Source of the DNA: Streptomyces sp. R41
GTDB taxonomy: Bacteria; Actinomycetota; Actinomycetes; Streptomycetales; Streptomycetaceae
DNA length: 64,000 bases
Assembly (NCBI RefSeq): GCF_041053055.1
Contig: NZ_CP163443.1
Location: forward strand, 10,027,001 to 10,091,000
Direction: 5' to 3'
Shown: positions 1-8,550 of the stretch, piece after piece
Layout: each line of letters begins with the position of its first letter
Numbering within the stretch: the first letter of the stretch is position 1
The notes under the pieces: model-generated
What the model was told of the DNA's origin: nothing
Databases searched by the model: none
Seen by the model: only the letters and a program-made list of their open reading frames with translations
Program-made: the position numbers and the translations under genes

Positions 1-2790
1 GGCTTCTTCCCCGGCGGCCTCGGCTGGTACCGCACCGCCTTCACCCTGCCGCCCGCCCTCGTCGGCAAGCGGATCTCCGTGGAGTTCGACGGCGTCTACA
101 TGGACGCGTACGTGTACTGCAACGGCAAGGAGGTCGGCCGCCACCCCTACGGATACACGGGGTTCGCCTTCGACCTCACCGACCTGCTGCACACGGACGG
201 CACCACCGTCAACGTCATCGCGGTCAAGGTCCAGAACCAGCTCCCCAGCAGCCGCTGGTACTCGGGCAGCGGCATCTACCGCGAGGCCCGCCTGGTCGTC
301 ACCGAGCCGGTGCACGTCCGTCGGTGGGGTACGTACGTCACGACGCCGGACATCACGGCGGAGCGGGCGGCCGTACGGGTGCGAACGACCGTCGTCAACG
401 AAGCCGGTACCTCTGCCGACGTCCAGGTGGCATCACGGATCGTCGACCCCGACGGCCGTACGGCCGCCCGTACGGTCACCACGGTCACGGTCGGCGACCA
501 GGTGGACGAGACCCATGAACTCACCGTCGAGAAGCCGAAGTTGTGGGACTTCGCGACCCCCGACCACCGTTACACCGTGGAGACGGAGCTGCGCGTCGGC
601 GGCGAGACCGTCGACACCTACCGCACCCCCTTCGGCATCCGGCAGTTCCGCTTCGACCCGGACGAGGGCTTCCACCTCAACGGCGCCTACGCCAAGATCA
701 AGGGTGTCGACCTGCACCACGACCAGGGCGCGCTCGGGGCGGCGATCAGCATCGACGCCGTACGCCGGCAGATGACCATCATGAAGTCGATGGGCGTCAA
801 CGCCTTCCGGACCTCCCACAATCCGCCCTCACCGCAGATGATCCAGGTCTGCGAGGAACTGGGCATCGTGATGATGGTGGAGGCGTTCGACTGCTGGCGG
901 ACGGGCAAGACGACCTACGACTACGGCCGGTTCTTCGACGAGTGGTGCGAGAAGGACACCACCGAGATGGTCCTCGCGGCCCGCAACTCGCCCGCCGTGG
1001 TCCTGTGGTCCATCGGCAACGAGGTCCCCGACTCCACGTCCACCGCCGGGCTCGCCATGGCCGACCGGATCATCGGCGCCATCAAGGCCGTGGACGACAC
1101 CCGACCGCTGGTCATCGGGTCCGACAAGTACCGCCGCGTCCCCGCGAAGGGCTCCGCGGCCGACCTCATGCTCGCCAAGCTGGACGGGCTCGGCCTCAAC
1201 TACAACACCGCCAAGTCGGTGGACGCCCTGCACGCCGCCTATCCCCACCTGTTCCTCTTCGAGTCGGAGTCGTCGTCCGAGACCTCGACCCGCTCGACGT
1301 ACCAGGAACCGGAGCACCTCAACACCGGTGAGAATCACACCCCCGGCAAGCGCGCGACCTCCTCGTACGACAACAACCTCGCCTCCTGGACGATGAGCGG
1401 CGAGTACGGGCACAAGAAGGACCGGGACCGGAAGTGGTTCGCCGGCCAGTTCCTGTGGTCGGGCATCGACTACATCGGCGAGCCCACGCCCTACGACGTC
1501 TTCCCGGTGAAGGCATCCTTCTTCGGCGCGGTCGACACGGCCGGCTTCCCCAAGGACATGTACCACCTGTTCAAGAGCCAGTGGACGGACGAGCCCATGG
1601 TCCATCTGCTGCCCATGAGCTGGAACCACGAGGCGGGGGACACGGTCGAGGTCTGGGCCTACGCGAACGTCGACACCGTCGAGCTGTTCCTCAACGGCAA
1701 GTCCCTGGGCACCCGGGGGTTCGACACCAAGAGGACCGCCGACGGGCGCCCTTACCTGGAGACCACGGAGGCGACCGGCGATGACAAGACCTTCACCGGC
1801 GGCCCCTATCCCGGGAGTTACACCAGCCCGAACGGCAGCGCGGGCAAGCTGCACCTCAGCTGGAAAGTGCCGTACGAACCAGGTGAGTTGAAGGCGGTCG
1901 CCCGCCGTGACGGCAAGGCGGTGGCGACGGACGTCCTGCGCACCGCCGGGGCGCCCCGTGCGATACGCCTCACGGCGGACCGCAAGACGTCGGCGGCGGA
2001 CGGCCGTTCACTGTTGTTCGTGACCGCGGAGGTGGTCGACGCCCACGGTGTCGTGGTGCCCGACGCCGAAGACCTGCTCACGTTCGAGGTGGCGGGCGGC
2101 TCGCTCGCCGGTCTCGACAACGGCCGGGAGGAGAGCGCCGAGCGCTATCAGGCCAGTACCCGAACCGCCTTCCACGGCAAGGCGCTCGCGATCGTCCGGT
2201 CCGGGACGAAGGCGGGCACCTTGAAGGTGACCGCCCGCGGTGAAGGACTGCGCGCGGCCTCCACGACCGTACGCACCACCCCCGCCGAGTCGAAGGCGGC
2301 CACTCCGCCGACGGCGTTCAAGCCCGACCACCCCGCGGCCCCGAACTACCCGTACGCGGACGCCAGTTACTCCGGCCGCACCGACACCCTGCCCGCCGCC
2401 ATGCTCGACGGCGACGCGGCCACCGGCTGGTCCAACGCCTTCTACAAGTCGGCGACGGCCCTGCTGCCCGCGTTCAACGGAGCCCGTCCCGAGGACTGGG
2501 TCTCGGTCACCTGGGCGCGCCAGCGCACCGTCGACCGGGTCGAGGTCTCCTTCACCGTCGACGCGACGCACGCCCTGCCCGCGTCGGTCGAGGTCTCGGT
2601 CTGGGACGGCAAGGAGTATGTGCCGGTGAAGGACGCGGCCATCGACTGGGCCACCGCGTCCGACACGCCCACGGTGATCACCTTCGACGCGGTACGCGGC
2701 TCACGGCTCCGTCTCCTCATGACCAGCGGGCACCCGGGTGCCGCCGACGGCGGGCTGCGGATCAGCCGCCTGGAGGTCCCGGTCGGCTGA
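1..2790 (+). CDS. Glycoside hydrolase family 2 protein (beta-galactosidase-like), 5' end outside window
   Basis: The frame is open from base 1, so the N-terminus is missing and 929 residues remain. Order seen: end of the GH2 jelly-roll sugar-binding domain (residues 1-95), Ig-like domain (about 100-210), TIM barrel (about 215-520, with FRTSHNPPS), a DUF4982-like domain (VELFLNGKSLGTRGF), an Ig-like/Big domain, and a C-terminal discoidin-like F5/8 type C domain. The likely acid/base is E341 in IGNEVPDS and the nucleophile E421 in FLFESES. Family knowledge suggests a retaining exo-glycosidase on beta-galactosides or related plant oligosaccharides; the extra C-terminal modules suggest polymer binding. 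A signal peptide cannot be judged. Its last 90 bp overlap the oppositely oriented cytochrome b gene. Confidence 0.9.
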   Translation, partial: GFFPGGLGWYRTAFTLPPALVGKRISVEFDGVYMDAYVYCNGKEVGRHPYGYTGFAFDLTDLLHTDGTTVNVIAVKVQNQLPSSRWYSGSGIYREARLVVTEPVHVRRWGTYVTTPDITAERAAVRVRTTVVNEAGTSADVQVASRIVDPDGRTAARTVTTVTVGDQVDETHELTVEKPKLWDFATPDHRYTVETELRVGGETVDTYRTPFGIRQFRFDPDEGFHLNGAYAKIKGVDLHHDQGALGAAISIDAVRRQMTIMKSMGVNAFRTSHNPPSPQMIQVCEELGIVMMVEAFDCWRTGKTTYDYGRFFDEWCEKDTTEMVLAARNSPAVVLWSIGNEVPDSTSTAGLAMADRIIGAIKAVDDTRPLVIGSDKYRRVPAKGSAADLMLAKLDGLGLNYNTAKSVDALHAAYPHLFLFESESSSETSTRSTYQEPEHLNTGENHTPGKRATSSYDNNLASWTMSGEYGHKKDRDRKWFAGQFLWSGIDYIGEPTPYDVFPVKASFFGAVDTAGFPKDMYHLFKSQWTDEPMVHLLPMSWNHEAGDTVEVWAYANVDTVELFLNGKSLGTRGFDTKRTADGRPYLETTEATGDDKTFTGGPYPGSYTSPNGSAGKLHLSWKVPYEPGELKAVARRDGKAVATDVLRTAGAPRAIRLTADRKTSAADGRSLLFVTAEVVDAHGVVVPDAEDLLTFEVAGGSLAGLDNGREESAERYQASTRTAFHGKALAIVRSGTKAGTLKVTARGEGLRAASTTVRTTPAESKAATPPTAFKPDHPAAPNYPYADASYSGRTDTLPAAMLDGDAATGWSNAFYKSATALLPAFNGARPEDWVSVTWARQRTVDRVEVSFTVDATHALPASVEVSVWDGKEYVPVKDAAIDWATASDTPTVITFDAVRGSRLRLLMTSGHPGAADGGLRISRLEVPVG

Positions 2791-4320
2791 CGGCAGCCGT
2801 CGCGTGTGCTCGGTCAGCGTGTGCAGTTCGGCACGGCTGAGCGGGCGGTGCACCTCGACGTACTCGCCGTGCGGCAGGCGTTTGATCACGCCCGTCGCAC
2901 GGCCGTGCGCCACCAGTTCGCGATCCCGCCGCTGCAGTCCCAGGCAGATGCGGCGGGTCACCACGAAGACGACGACCGGCACCACGAACAGGGCGGTCCG
3001 CACGGTCCAGGTCACGGTGTTGATCGACAGATGGAAGCGTGTCGCCACGATGTCGTTGCCGCCGCCCGCGAGCAGGATCAGATAGAGGCTGATCCATGCC
3101 GTCCCGAGCGACGTACGGATCGGCCGGTTGCGCGGGCGGTCCAGCAGATGGTGCTCGCGCCGGTCCTTGGTCACCCACGCCTCCACGAACGGGTAGACAC
3201 CGATGGCGACGAGGAGCAGCGGGAAGACGACGACGGGGATGAGTACGCCGAGCACGAGCGTGTGCCCCGCCACGGTGATCTCCCAGCCCGGCATGACACG
3301 GACCAGCCCCTCCGCGAAGCCCAGGTACCAGTCCGGCTGAGCGCCCGTCGACACCTGGTCGGCGCGGTAAGGGCCGTACGCCCAGACCGGGTTGATGGTC
3401 GCGACCGCCGAGATCAGCGCGATGACGCCGAACACCAGGAAGAAGAAGCCGCCCGCCTTCGCCATGTAGACCGGCATGAACGGGGTGCCCACGACGTTGC
3501 GTTCGGTCTTTCCCGGTCCGCCGAACTGCGTGTGCTTGTGATAGACGACCAGGATCAGATGGGCGACGACGAGTGCCGCCATGATGCCCGGAATCAGCAG
3601 GACGTGCAGTGAGTAGAAACGGGCCACGATGTCATGACCGGGGAACTCCCCGCCGAAGAGGAAGAACGACAGATAGGTGCCGACGATCGGCATCGACAGC
3701 AGGGCCCCGTCCACGAACCGCAGCCCGGTGCCCGACAGCAGATCGTCCGGCAGCGAGTAGCCGAACAGGCCCTCGAACATGCCGAGGAGCAGCAGTGTCC
3801 AGCCGAACAGCCAGTTCACCTCGCGGGGCCTGCGGAACGAGCCCGTGAAGAAGTGCCGCATCATGTGCGTCAGCATCCCGGCGAGGAAGATCAGCGCGGC
3901 CCAGTGGTGGATCTGCCGGATCAGCAGCCCGCCGCGCACGTCGAAGCTGATGTCCAGCGTGGAGGCGTAAGCCTCCGACATGCGGATGCCGTTCAGCGGG
4001 ACGTAACTGCCGTGGTAGACCACCTCGTTCATCGACGGGTGGAAGAACAGCGTGAGATAGACGCCGGTGAGGACGAGGACGACGAAGCTGTACAGGCATA
4101 TCTCACCCAGCAGGAAGGACCAGTGGTCCGGGAAGACCTTGCGCAGGTACTGCTTGCCGAGCGAGTAGACGCCGAGACGGCCGTCGAACCAGTCGGCCAC
4201 CCGCTCGCCGGACGACGCCTTCTCGGCTGTGCCCGCGCCCGAGGACGGCTTCTCGGCCATGCGCTCGCCGGACGACGCTTTCCCGGGTGGGCGCGAGGCG
4301 GGCCCTTCGACGGTGGTCAC
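2701..4320 (-). CDS. Orphan cytochrome b of bc1 type (QcrB paralogue)
   Basis: This is a 539-residue membrane protein homologous to the cytochrome b subunit of actinobacterial cytochrome bc complexes, which passes electrons from menaquinol to the Rieske and c-type partners. Paired heme-ligand histidines are visible in RQIHHWAALIFLAGMLTH and in the YSLHVLL...AHLILVVYH segment, and several hydrophobic helices follow through residue 460. The length is close to usual QcrB (about 545). The GTG start at 4320 overlaps the stop of the upstream sigma gene (GTGA). No Rieske (qcrA) or cytochrome c (qcrC) gene is adjacent, so it is not the housekeeping qcr locus. The N-terminal 50 residues contain a repeated EKxSSGxxxAEKASSGE stretch. 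The 3' end runs 90 bp into the GH2 gene on the other strand. Confidence 0.88.
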   Translation of the reverse strand: MTTVEGPASRPPGKASSGERMAEKPSSGAGTAEKASSGERVADWFDGRLGVYSLGKQYLRKVFPDHWSFLLGEICLYSFVVLVLTGVYLTLFFHPSMNEVVYHGSYVPLNGIRMSEAYASTLDISFDVRGGLLIRQIHHWAALIFLAGMLTHMMRHFFTGSFRRPREVNWLFGWTLLLLGMFEGLFGYSLPDDLLSGTGLRFVDGALLSMPIVGTYLSFFLFGGEFPGHDIVARFYSLHVLLIPGIMAALVVAHLILVVYHKHTQFGGPGKTERNVVGTPFMPVYMAKAGGFFFLVFGVIALISAVATINPVWAYGPYRADQVSTGAQPDWYLGFAEGLVRVMPGWEITVAGHTLVLGVLIPVVVFPLLLVAIGVYPFVEAWVTKDRREHHLLDRPRNRPIRTSLGTAWISLYLILLAGGGNDIVATRFHLSINTVTWTVRTALFVVPVVVFVVTRRICLGLQRRDRELVAHGRATGVIKRLPHGEYVEVHRPLSRAELHTLTEHTRRLPSADRDLQAADPQPAVGGTRVPAGHEETEP

Positions 4321-5357
4321 GGGTGCTCTCCCTCCGGCTCCTCGGCGCCCTCGTCCCTTCGTACGTGCGCGAGCTTCTCGGGATTGGTGACGATGTAGAC
4401 GTCGGACACCCGCTCGCCGTCCGGGGTGAGGTCCATGACCATGACGGCGTACGGGGACTCGCCCTCGAAGATCACCGCGGAGTCGTCGCCGTTGACGCGG
4501 CGATAGCGGATGTCGAGGTTCGTCGCGCGGCGCGTGGCATAGCCGGCGAACAGGCGTGCCGCCTTGTCCCGGCCGTGCACAGGGCGCAGCCCGGCCGAGC
4601 GGGCCTTGCCGCCGCCGTCCGTCCACACCGTCACGTCCGGCGCGAGGATCTCCATCAGCGCGGCGATGTCACCGCCGAGCGCGGCCTCCACGAAGCGTTC
4701 GGTCGCCTGCCGGCGTACGCGGGGATGGGCCCGGTACAGCGGACGGCGGGCGTGGACGTGCTCACGGGCGCGGTGCGCGAGCTGGCGCACCGCGGCGGGG
4801 CTGCGGTCGAGGACCTCCGCGATCTCGGTGTGCGGGTAGCCGAACACCTCGTTGAGGACGAACACCGCCCGCTCCAGCGGGGTCAGCGACTCCAGGACCA
4901 CGAGCATCGCGAGCGACACCGACTCGGCCCGCAGGGTCCGGTCGTCGGCGGAGCCGGCGGGGGCGGGTTCGTCGAGCAGGGGCTCCGGCAGCCAGGGGCC
5001 GACGTACGTCTCGCGGCGGCGGGTGATGGCGGCACGGCGCGCCAGCGCGTGGTTCACGGCGATGCGGACGAGATAGGCGCGCGGGTTGGTGATTCCGTCG
5101 AGCGGAGAGCGGTCGGCGCGGCCCTGCCAGGACAGCCAGGTCTCCTGGAGCACGTCGTCGGTGTCCGCGACGCTGCCGAGCATGTTGTAGACGATCGCGA
5201 ACAGCAGCTCGCGGTGGTCGACGAAGACCTGCGTCGCGCCATCGCTCCGGGACGTCGCGCCGTCGCTCCGGGACGTCGCGCCATCGCTCCCGGACGTCGC
5301 GGCGACGCCGCCGGATGCCGTGCCATTGGTGGTCCCGGACACGGGGCTTTCGGACAT
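4317..5357 (-). CDS. ECF41/SigJ-type RNA polymerase sigma factor with SnoaL-like C-terminal domain
   Basis: This is a 346-residue ECF sigma factor. Region 2 lies at about residues 45-110 (ELLFAIVYNMLG, DDVLQETWL) and region 4 at about 160-215 (LTPLERAVFVLNEVFGYPHTEIAEVL). A SnoaL-like domain follows to the end. Three ECF41 hallmarks are readable: WLPEPL in the linker, DGGGK in the SnoaL domain and NPEKL near the C-terminus. In this family the C-terminal domain controls sigma activity in place of a separate anti-sigma factor. The ATG at 5357 has GGGAGG six bases upstream. ECF41 genes are often next to carboxymuconolactone decarboxylase, oxidoreductase or epimerase genes; here the coupled partner is a cytochrome b. 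The N-terminus carries a three-unit 7-residue repeat. Confidence 0.9.
   Translation of the reverse strand: MSESPVSGTTNGTASGGVAATSGSDGATSRSDGATSRSDGATQVFVDHRELLFAIVYNMLGSVADTDDVLQETWLSWQGRADRSPLDGITNPRAYLVRIAVNHALARRAAITRRRETYVGPWLPEPLLDEPAPAGSADDRTLRAESVSLAMLVVLESLTPLERAVFVLNEVFGYPHTEIAEVLDRSPAAVRQLAHRAREHVHARRPLYRAHPRVRRQATERFVEAALGGDIAALMEILAPDVTVWTDGGGKARSAGLRPVHGRDKAARLFAGYATRRATNLDIRYRRVNGDDSAVIFEGESPYAVMVMDLTPDGERVSDVYIVTNPEKLAHVRRDEGAEEPEGEHP
5236..5298. repeat. Three tandem 21-bp units inside the sigma factor N-terminus
   Basis: Units at 5236-5256, 5257-5277 and 5278-5298 differ by one or two bases. They encode (SDGATSR)-like heptapeptides before sigma region 2. The 21-bp length keeps the frame, so copy number could vary without disrupting the gene. 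Confidence 0.9.
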
Positions 5358-5407
5358 GCCTTGCCTCCCTTGTTGCGCTCACTACTGCGAGGGGAAAAGG
5401 GGGCCCG

Positions 5408-5435
5408 AATGTGACATCGGACGACGAAATGTGAC
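5408..5435 (-). promoter_or_regulatory. Direct repeat AATGTGAC, candidate ECF41-type -35 elements
   Basis: AATGTGAC occurs at 5408-5415 and 5428-5435, exactly 20 bp apart, between the divergent sigma and MFS genes. Read on the minus strand the copy nearer the sigma gene gives TGTCACA, the -35 motif described for ECF41 sigma factors; the other gives CGTCACA. I could not find a convincing matching -10 element at the expected spacing, so autoregulation is only inferred. Confidence 0.4.
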
Positions 5436-5529
5436 GTAGGTCTCAGGGGGCTTCCTGCGCGTCACACCGGCCGTCGCGGCCGCCCTCTTGAACGCGAGTC
5501 CGATGTTTCGGCACAAGGAGACACACATC

Positions 5530-7143
5530 GTGTTCAAGAAATGGCACGGCAACCCATGGGCGATCCTCATCACGCTCTCCCTGGGTTTCTTCATGACGCT
5601 GCTCGATCTGACGATCGTGAACATCGCGATCCCCGACATGGGGCAGGATCTGGACGCCTCCCTCGACGAGATCCTGTGGGTCGTCAACGCCTACTCCCTC
5701 GCCCTGGCCGTCCTGCTGATCACCGCGGGCCGCCTCGGTGACCTGCGCGGCAAGCGCAACCTGTTCATCGCGGGCGTCGCGCTGTTCACGCTCGCCAGCC
5801 TGGCCTGTGGCCTGGCCCAGGACCCGGCTCAGCTGATCGGCTTCCGCGCGGTGCAGGGCCTCGGCGCGGCGCTGCTCATGCCGCAGACCCTGTCGATCAT
5901 CGCCGAGGTGTTCCCGGCCGACCGGCGCGGCGCCGCGATGGGCGTGTGGGGCGCGGTCGCGGGCATCTCCGGCGCCCTGGGCCCGATCATCGGGGGCGCG
6001 CTGATCAACCGTCTCGACTGGCGGTGGATCTTCTTCGTCAATCTGCCGCTCGGGGTGCTGGTACTGGGGCTCGCCGTGGCGATCATTCCCGCTTCCCGGC
6101 GCACGGTACGGCACCGCTTCGACACCTTCGGCGTGCTGCTCGCCTCAAGTGCCCTGTTCTGCCTGGCCTTCGCTCTGACGGAGGGGCAGCGCTACGACTG
6201 GAACGGCTGGATCTGGGCGCTGTTCGGCGCGGCGGTCCTGCTCTTCGCCGGTTTCCTGGGGCACGAGCGCGGCCAGCAGGCCGGCGACCCGCTCGTCCCG
6301 TTCTCGCTCTTCAAGGACCGCAACTTCACCTTCATCAACTTCGTGGGCATCACCGTGTCGTTCGGCGTCATCGGGATGTTCCTGCCGCTGACGATCTATC
6401 TGCAGTCCGTCCTCGGCTTCAGCGCCCTCAAGTCCGGGCTGGTCCTGCTGCCCCTCGCGCTCGGCTCATTCGTGATGGCCGGGCCCGCCGGAGTCCTCGC
6501 GGACAAGATCGGCGGCAAGTTCATCCTGATGACCGGGCTGCTCGCCTGGGCGGCCGCGCTGATCTGGATCGTGGCCGCGGCCGACGTCGGATCGAGCTGG
6601 ACGGCGGTCGCCTTCCCGCTCTTCCTGGCCGGACTGGGCGCCGGCTGCACCTTCGCGCCGATGGCCACGGAGGTCATGCGCAACGTACCCGCACGCCTGT
6701 CCGGTGCCGCCTCTGGCGTCAACAACGCGCTGCGGCAGGTCGGTTCGGTGCTCGCGGGCGCCGTCGTCGGCGCCGTGCTCCAGGCCCAGCTCGCGAGCTC
6801 GCTCACCGACCAGGCGCGGCAGCGCGCCGGACAGCTCCCCGCCGCCTACCGCGACGGCTTCGTCGCCGCCTTCTCCAAGGCGGAGTCCGACGTGAACGCC
6901 CGGCAGTCGGCCGGTACTCCGTCCGGGGTGCCGCACGACGTCGCCGACCGCATGCGAGAGCTCGGCGGCCAGGTATTCGGCCACGGCTTCGTGGACGCGA
7001 TGGGTCCCGCGATCCTCGTCTCCGCCCTGGTCCTGCTGGCCGGCGCGCTCGCCTGCCTTGCCGTACGCCGTCACCGCGGGCCGTCCGCCAACCCGCACGC
7101 CCTGCCCGTGTACGAACCCGAACTGGAGGATGCCACCTCATGA
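5530..7143 (+). CDS. MFS transporter, DHA2 (EmrB/QacA) drug:H+ antiporter family
   Basis: This is a 537-residue integral membrane protein with about 14 hydrophobic segments. It has DHA2 motifs in the first helix (DLTIVNIAIPDM) and motif A (GRLGDLRGKRNLF). Motif C-like GPIIGGALI is present near residue 150. Such proteins export drugs or metabolites with the proton gradient. I choose GTG 5530 because AAGGAG lies nine bases upstream, although the frame is open from ATG 5488. The stop overlaps the next ATG (ATGA), so it is translationally coupled to the hemerythrin-like gene. It is divergent from the ECF41 sigma gene and could be a target of it, but nothing proves this. The substrate is unknown. 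Confidence 0.88.
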   Translation: MFKKWHGNPWAILITLSLGFFMTLLDLTIVNIAIPDMGQDLDASLDEILWVVNAYSLALAVLLITAGRLGDLRGKRNLFIAGVALFTLASLACGLAQDPAQLIGFRAVQGLGAALLMPQTLSIIAEVFPADRRGAAMGVWGAVAGISGALGPIIGGALINRLDWRWIFFVNLPLGVLVLGLAVAIIPASRRTVRHRFDTFGVLLASSALFCLAFALTEGQRYDWNGWIWALFGAAVLLFAGFLGHERGQQAGDPLVPFSLFKDRNFTFINFVGITVSFGVIGMFLPLTIYLQSVLGFSALKSGLVLLPLALGSFVMAGPAGVLADKIGGKFILMTGLLAWAAALIWIVAAADVGSSWTAVAFPLFLAGLGAGCTFAPMATEVMRNVPARLSGAASGVNNALRQVGSVLAGAVVGAVLQAQLASSLTDQARQRAGQLPAAYRDGFVAAFSKAESDVNARQSAGTPSGVPHDVADRMRELGGQVFGHGFVDAMGPAILVSALVLLAGALACLAVRRHRGPSANPHALPVYEPELEDATS

Positions 7144-7748
7144 GCATCGACCTCACCGCCATGTACGCCTCCCACGACGCGTTCCGGCGCGACCTGGTAC
7201 GTCTCGGCAAGGCCGCGGCGGACGGCACCGCCTTCACCCCCCAAGTCCGCGCCGGCTGGGACAACTTCACCCACCAGCTGCACATCCACCACACCGCCGA
7301 GGACAGCGACCTGTGGCCCCGGGTGCAGCGCAAGGTCGAGGGCCGGCCCAAGGACATCGCCCTCCTCGCGGAGATGGAGGCGGAGCACGCCCGCCTCGAC
7401 CCGCAGCTCACCGCCGTCGACGCGGCCCTCAGGAACCGGTCGGCCGAACTCGCCGAACTCGTCCACGCGTTGGCCACGACCCTCGACGACCACCTCGCGC
7501 ACGAGGAGGCGAGCGCCCTGCCGCTCATCCAGGAGGTGCTGACGCCCGCGGACTGGGGTGCCTTCACCGGACGTATCCGCGAGACGCAGGGCCTGCGCGG
7601 GGCGGCCGTCTTCGTGCCGTGGATCGTCGACGGCATCCCGCCCGCCGACCGCGCCGCGTTCCTCGGCGCGCTGCCCCCGCCCGTCCGCGTCCTCAACCGC
7701 CTGTTCTGGGAGGCGGGTTACCGCAGGCGCGGGCTGTGGCGAACCTGA
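7140..7748 (+). CDS. Hemerythrin-like (HHE) domain protein
   Basis: This is a soluble protein of 202 residues with a hemerythrin-like four-helix pattern. Candidate metal ligands are H12 in YASHDAF, the cluster HQLHIHHTAED near residue 45, EAEHARLD near 85 and DHLAHEE near 120. The C-terminal 70 residues (WIVDGIPPADRAAF...) are typical of the actinobacterial HHE proteins that bind a di-iron site and sense or carry oxygen or NO. It overlaps the exporter gene by four bases, so both are probably made together. A link between the exporter and redox sensing is an inference from the coupling. Confidence 0.85.
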   Translation: MSIDLTAMYASHDAFRRDLVRLGKAAADGTAFTPQVRAGWDNFTHQLHIHHTAEDSDLWPRVQRKVEGRPKDIALLAEMEAEHARLDPQLTAVDAALRNRSAELAELVHALATTLDDHLAHEEASALPLIQEVLTPADWGAFTGRIRETQGLRGAAVFVPWIVDGIPPADRAAFLGALPPPVRVLNRLFWEAGYRRRGLWRT

Positions 7749-7780
7749 CCGGGCGCTCGGCGGCCCTCGTCCGTGGGCGC

Positions 7781-8239
7781 TCAGGCGGGCTTCGGTTCCA
7801 TCCAGCTGTCCGGGCCGGGGTCACCGCCGGGCGCCCGTACGGCGAGCCGGTCGAGGTAATGGTCCCAGCCCTCCTGGTGCGGCTCGCGGGCCGGCTCGGG
7901 CAGGCCGGAGTGGGTGAGCGTGAGCAGCGTGCCGTCCGGTTCGGGGGCGAAAGTGACCTCGACCCGGCTGCTGCCGGGCGGCACCGGGTCGCCCTCGTTC
8001 TCCCAGCCCCAGGTGAAGACGATCCGGGTGTACGGCTCGACCTCCTCGAAGCGTCCGGAAGCGGTGGCGTCGCCGACGACTCGCATCCGGTACGCGCCGC
8101 CGGGCGTCGGGTCGAGCGTGCCCTCGATGCCTTGCCAGGACAGCCATCGCTCGGTGTCGGTGAAGAAGGAGAACACGGTCTCCGGGCGGGCCTTGATGTG
8201 CCGCTGTACGACGACGGAGCCGTCGGGGGTGATGGTCAC
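7781..8239 (-). CDS. SRPBCC / AHSA1-like domain protein
   Basis: This is a protein of 152 residues with the START-like fold of the Aha1-type SRPBCC family: the N-terminal strand and helix VVVQRHIKARPETVFSFFTD, the RWLSWQG segment, and IVFTWGWENEGDPVPPGSSRVEVTF. Members bind hydrophobic ligands; no specific ligand can be read here. The GTG start at 8239 overlaps the stop of the ArsR gene (GTGA). Fused or paired ArsR-SRPBCC units are common in actinobacteria, with the ArsR protein repressing the pair. Confidence 0.82.
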   Translation of the reverse strand: MTITPDGSVVVQRHIKARPETVFSFFTDTERWLSWQGIEGTLDPTPGGAYRMRVVGDATASGRFEEVEPYTRIVFTWGWENEGDPVPPGSSRVEVTFAPEPDGTLLTLTHSGLPEPAREPHQEGWDHYLDRLAVRAPGGDPGPDSWMEPKPA

Positions 8240-8547
8240 TTCTGCTCCTCCTCCCGCTCGGCCTGTTCGGCGAGCGCGGCCAGGGCGTCCAGGGAGTCGC
8301 CCCACGTGGACTCCAGGTAGGCAGCCAGCGGTCCCATCCCAGCACGGTCCGCGCGGTAGTACCGCTTGGTGCCGTCCTTTCGGACGACGACCAGGCCCGC
8401 CTCGCGGAGCACCTTCAGATGCTGGGAGACCGCGCCGAAGGTGACGTCGAAGCGCTCGGCGATCTCTCCGGCCGACAGCTCCTCGTGCCACACGAGCTGC
8501 AGAATCGCCCGCCGCCGCGGCTCACTGATCGCCTTCACCTGATCCAC
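8236..8547 (-). CDS. ArsR-family transcriptional repressor
   Basis: This is a 103-residue winged helix-turn-helix protein. Features are the start helix VKAISEPRRRAILQLVWHEEL, the recognition region AGEIAERFDVTFGAVSQHLKVL and the wing VVVRKDGTKRYYRAD. No Cys pair for metal sensing is present, so it is probably not an As/Cd sensor. I place the start at GTG 8547; the frame is open to 8643, but the AT-rich repeat that looks like its own operator lies just upstream of 8547. It is coupled to the downstream SRPBCC gene and divergent from a second SRPBCC gene. Confidence 0.85.
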   Translation of the reverse strand: MDQVKAISEPRRRAILQLVWHEELSAGEIAERFDVTFGAVSQHLKVLREAGLVVVRKDGTKRYYRADRAGMGPLAAYLESTWGDSLDALAALAEQAEREEEQK

Positions 8548-8550
8548 GCT

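Noticed and set aside
3609..4398. Long plus-strand frames opposite the cytochrome b gene
   Set aside because: Gln/Arg/Glu-rich composition and wobble pattern show they are reverse-strand shadows.
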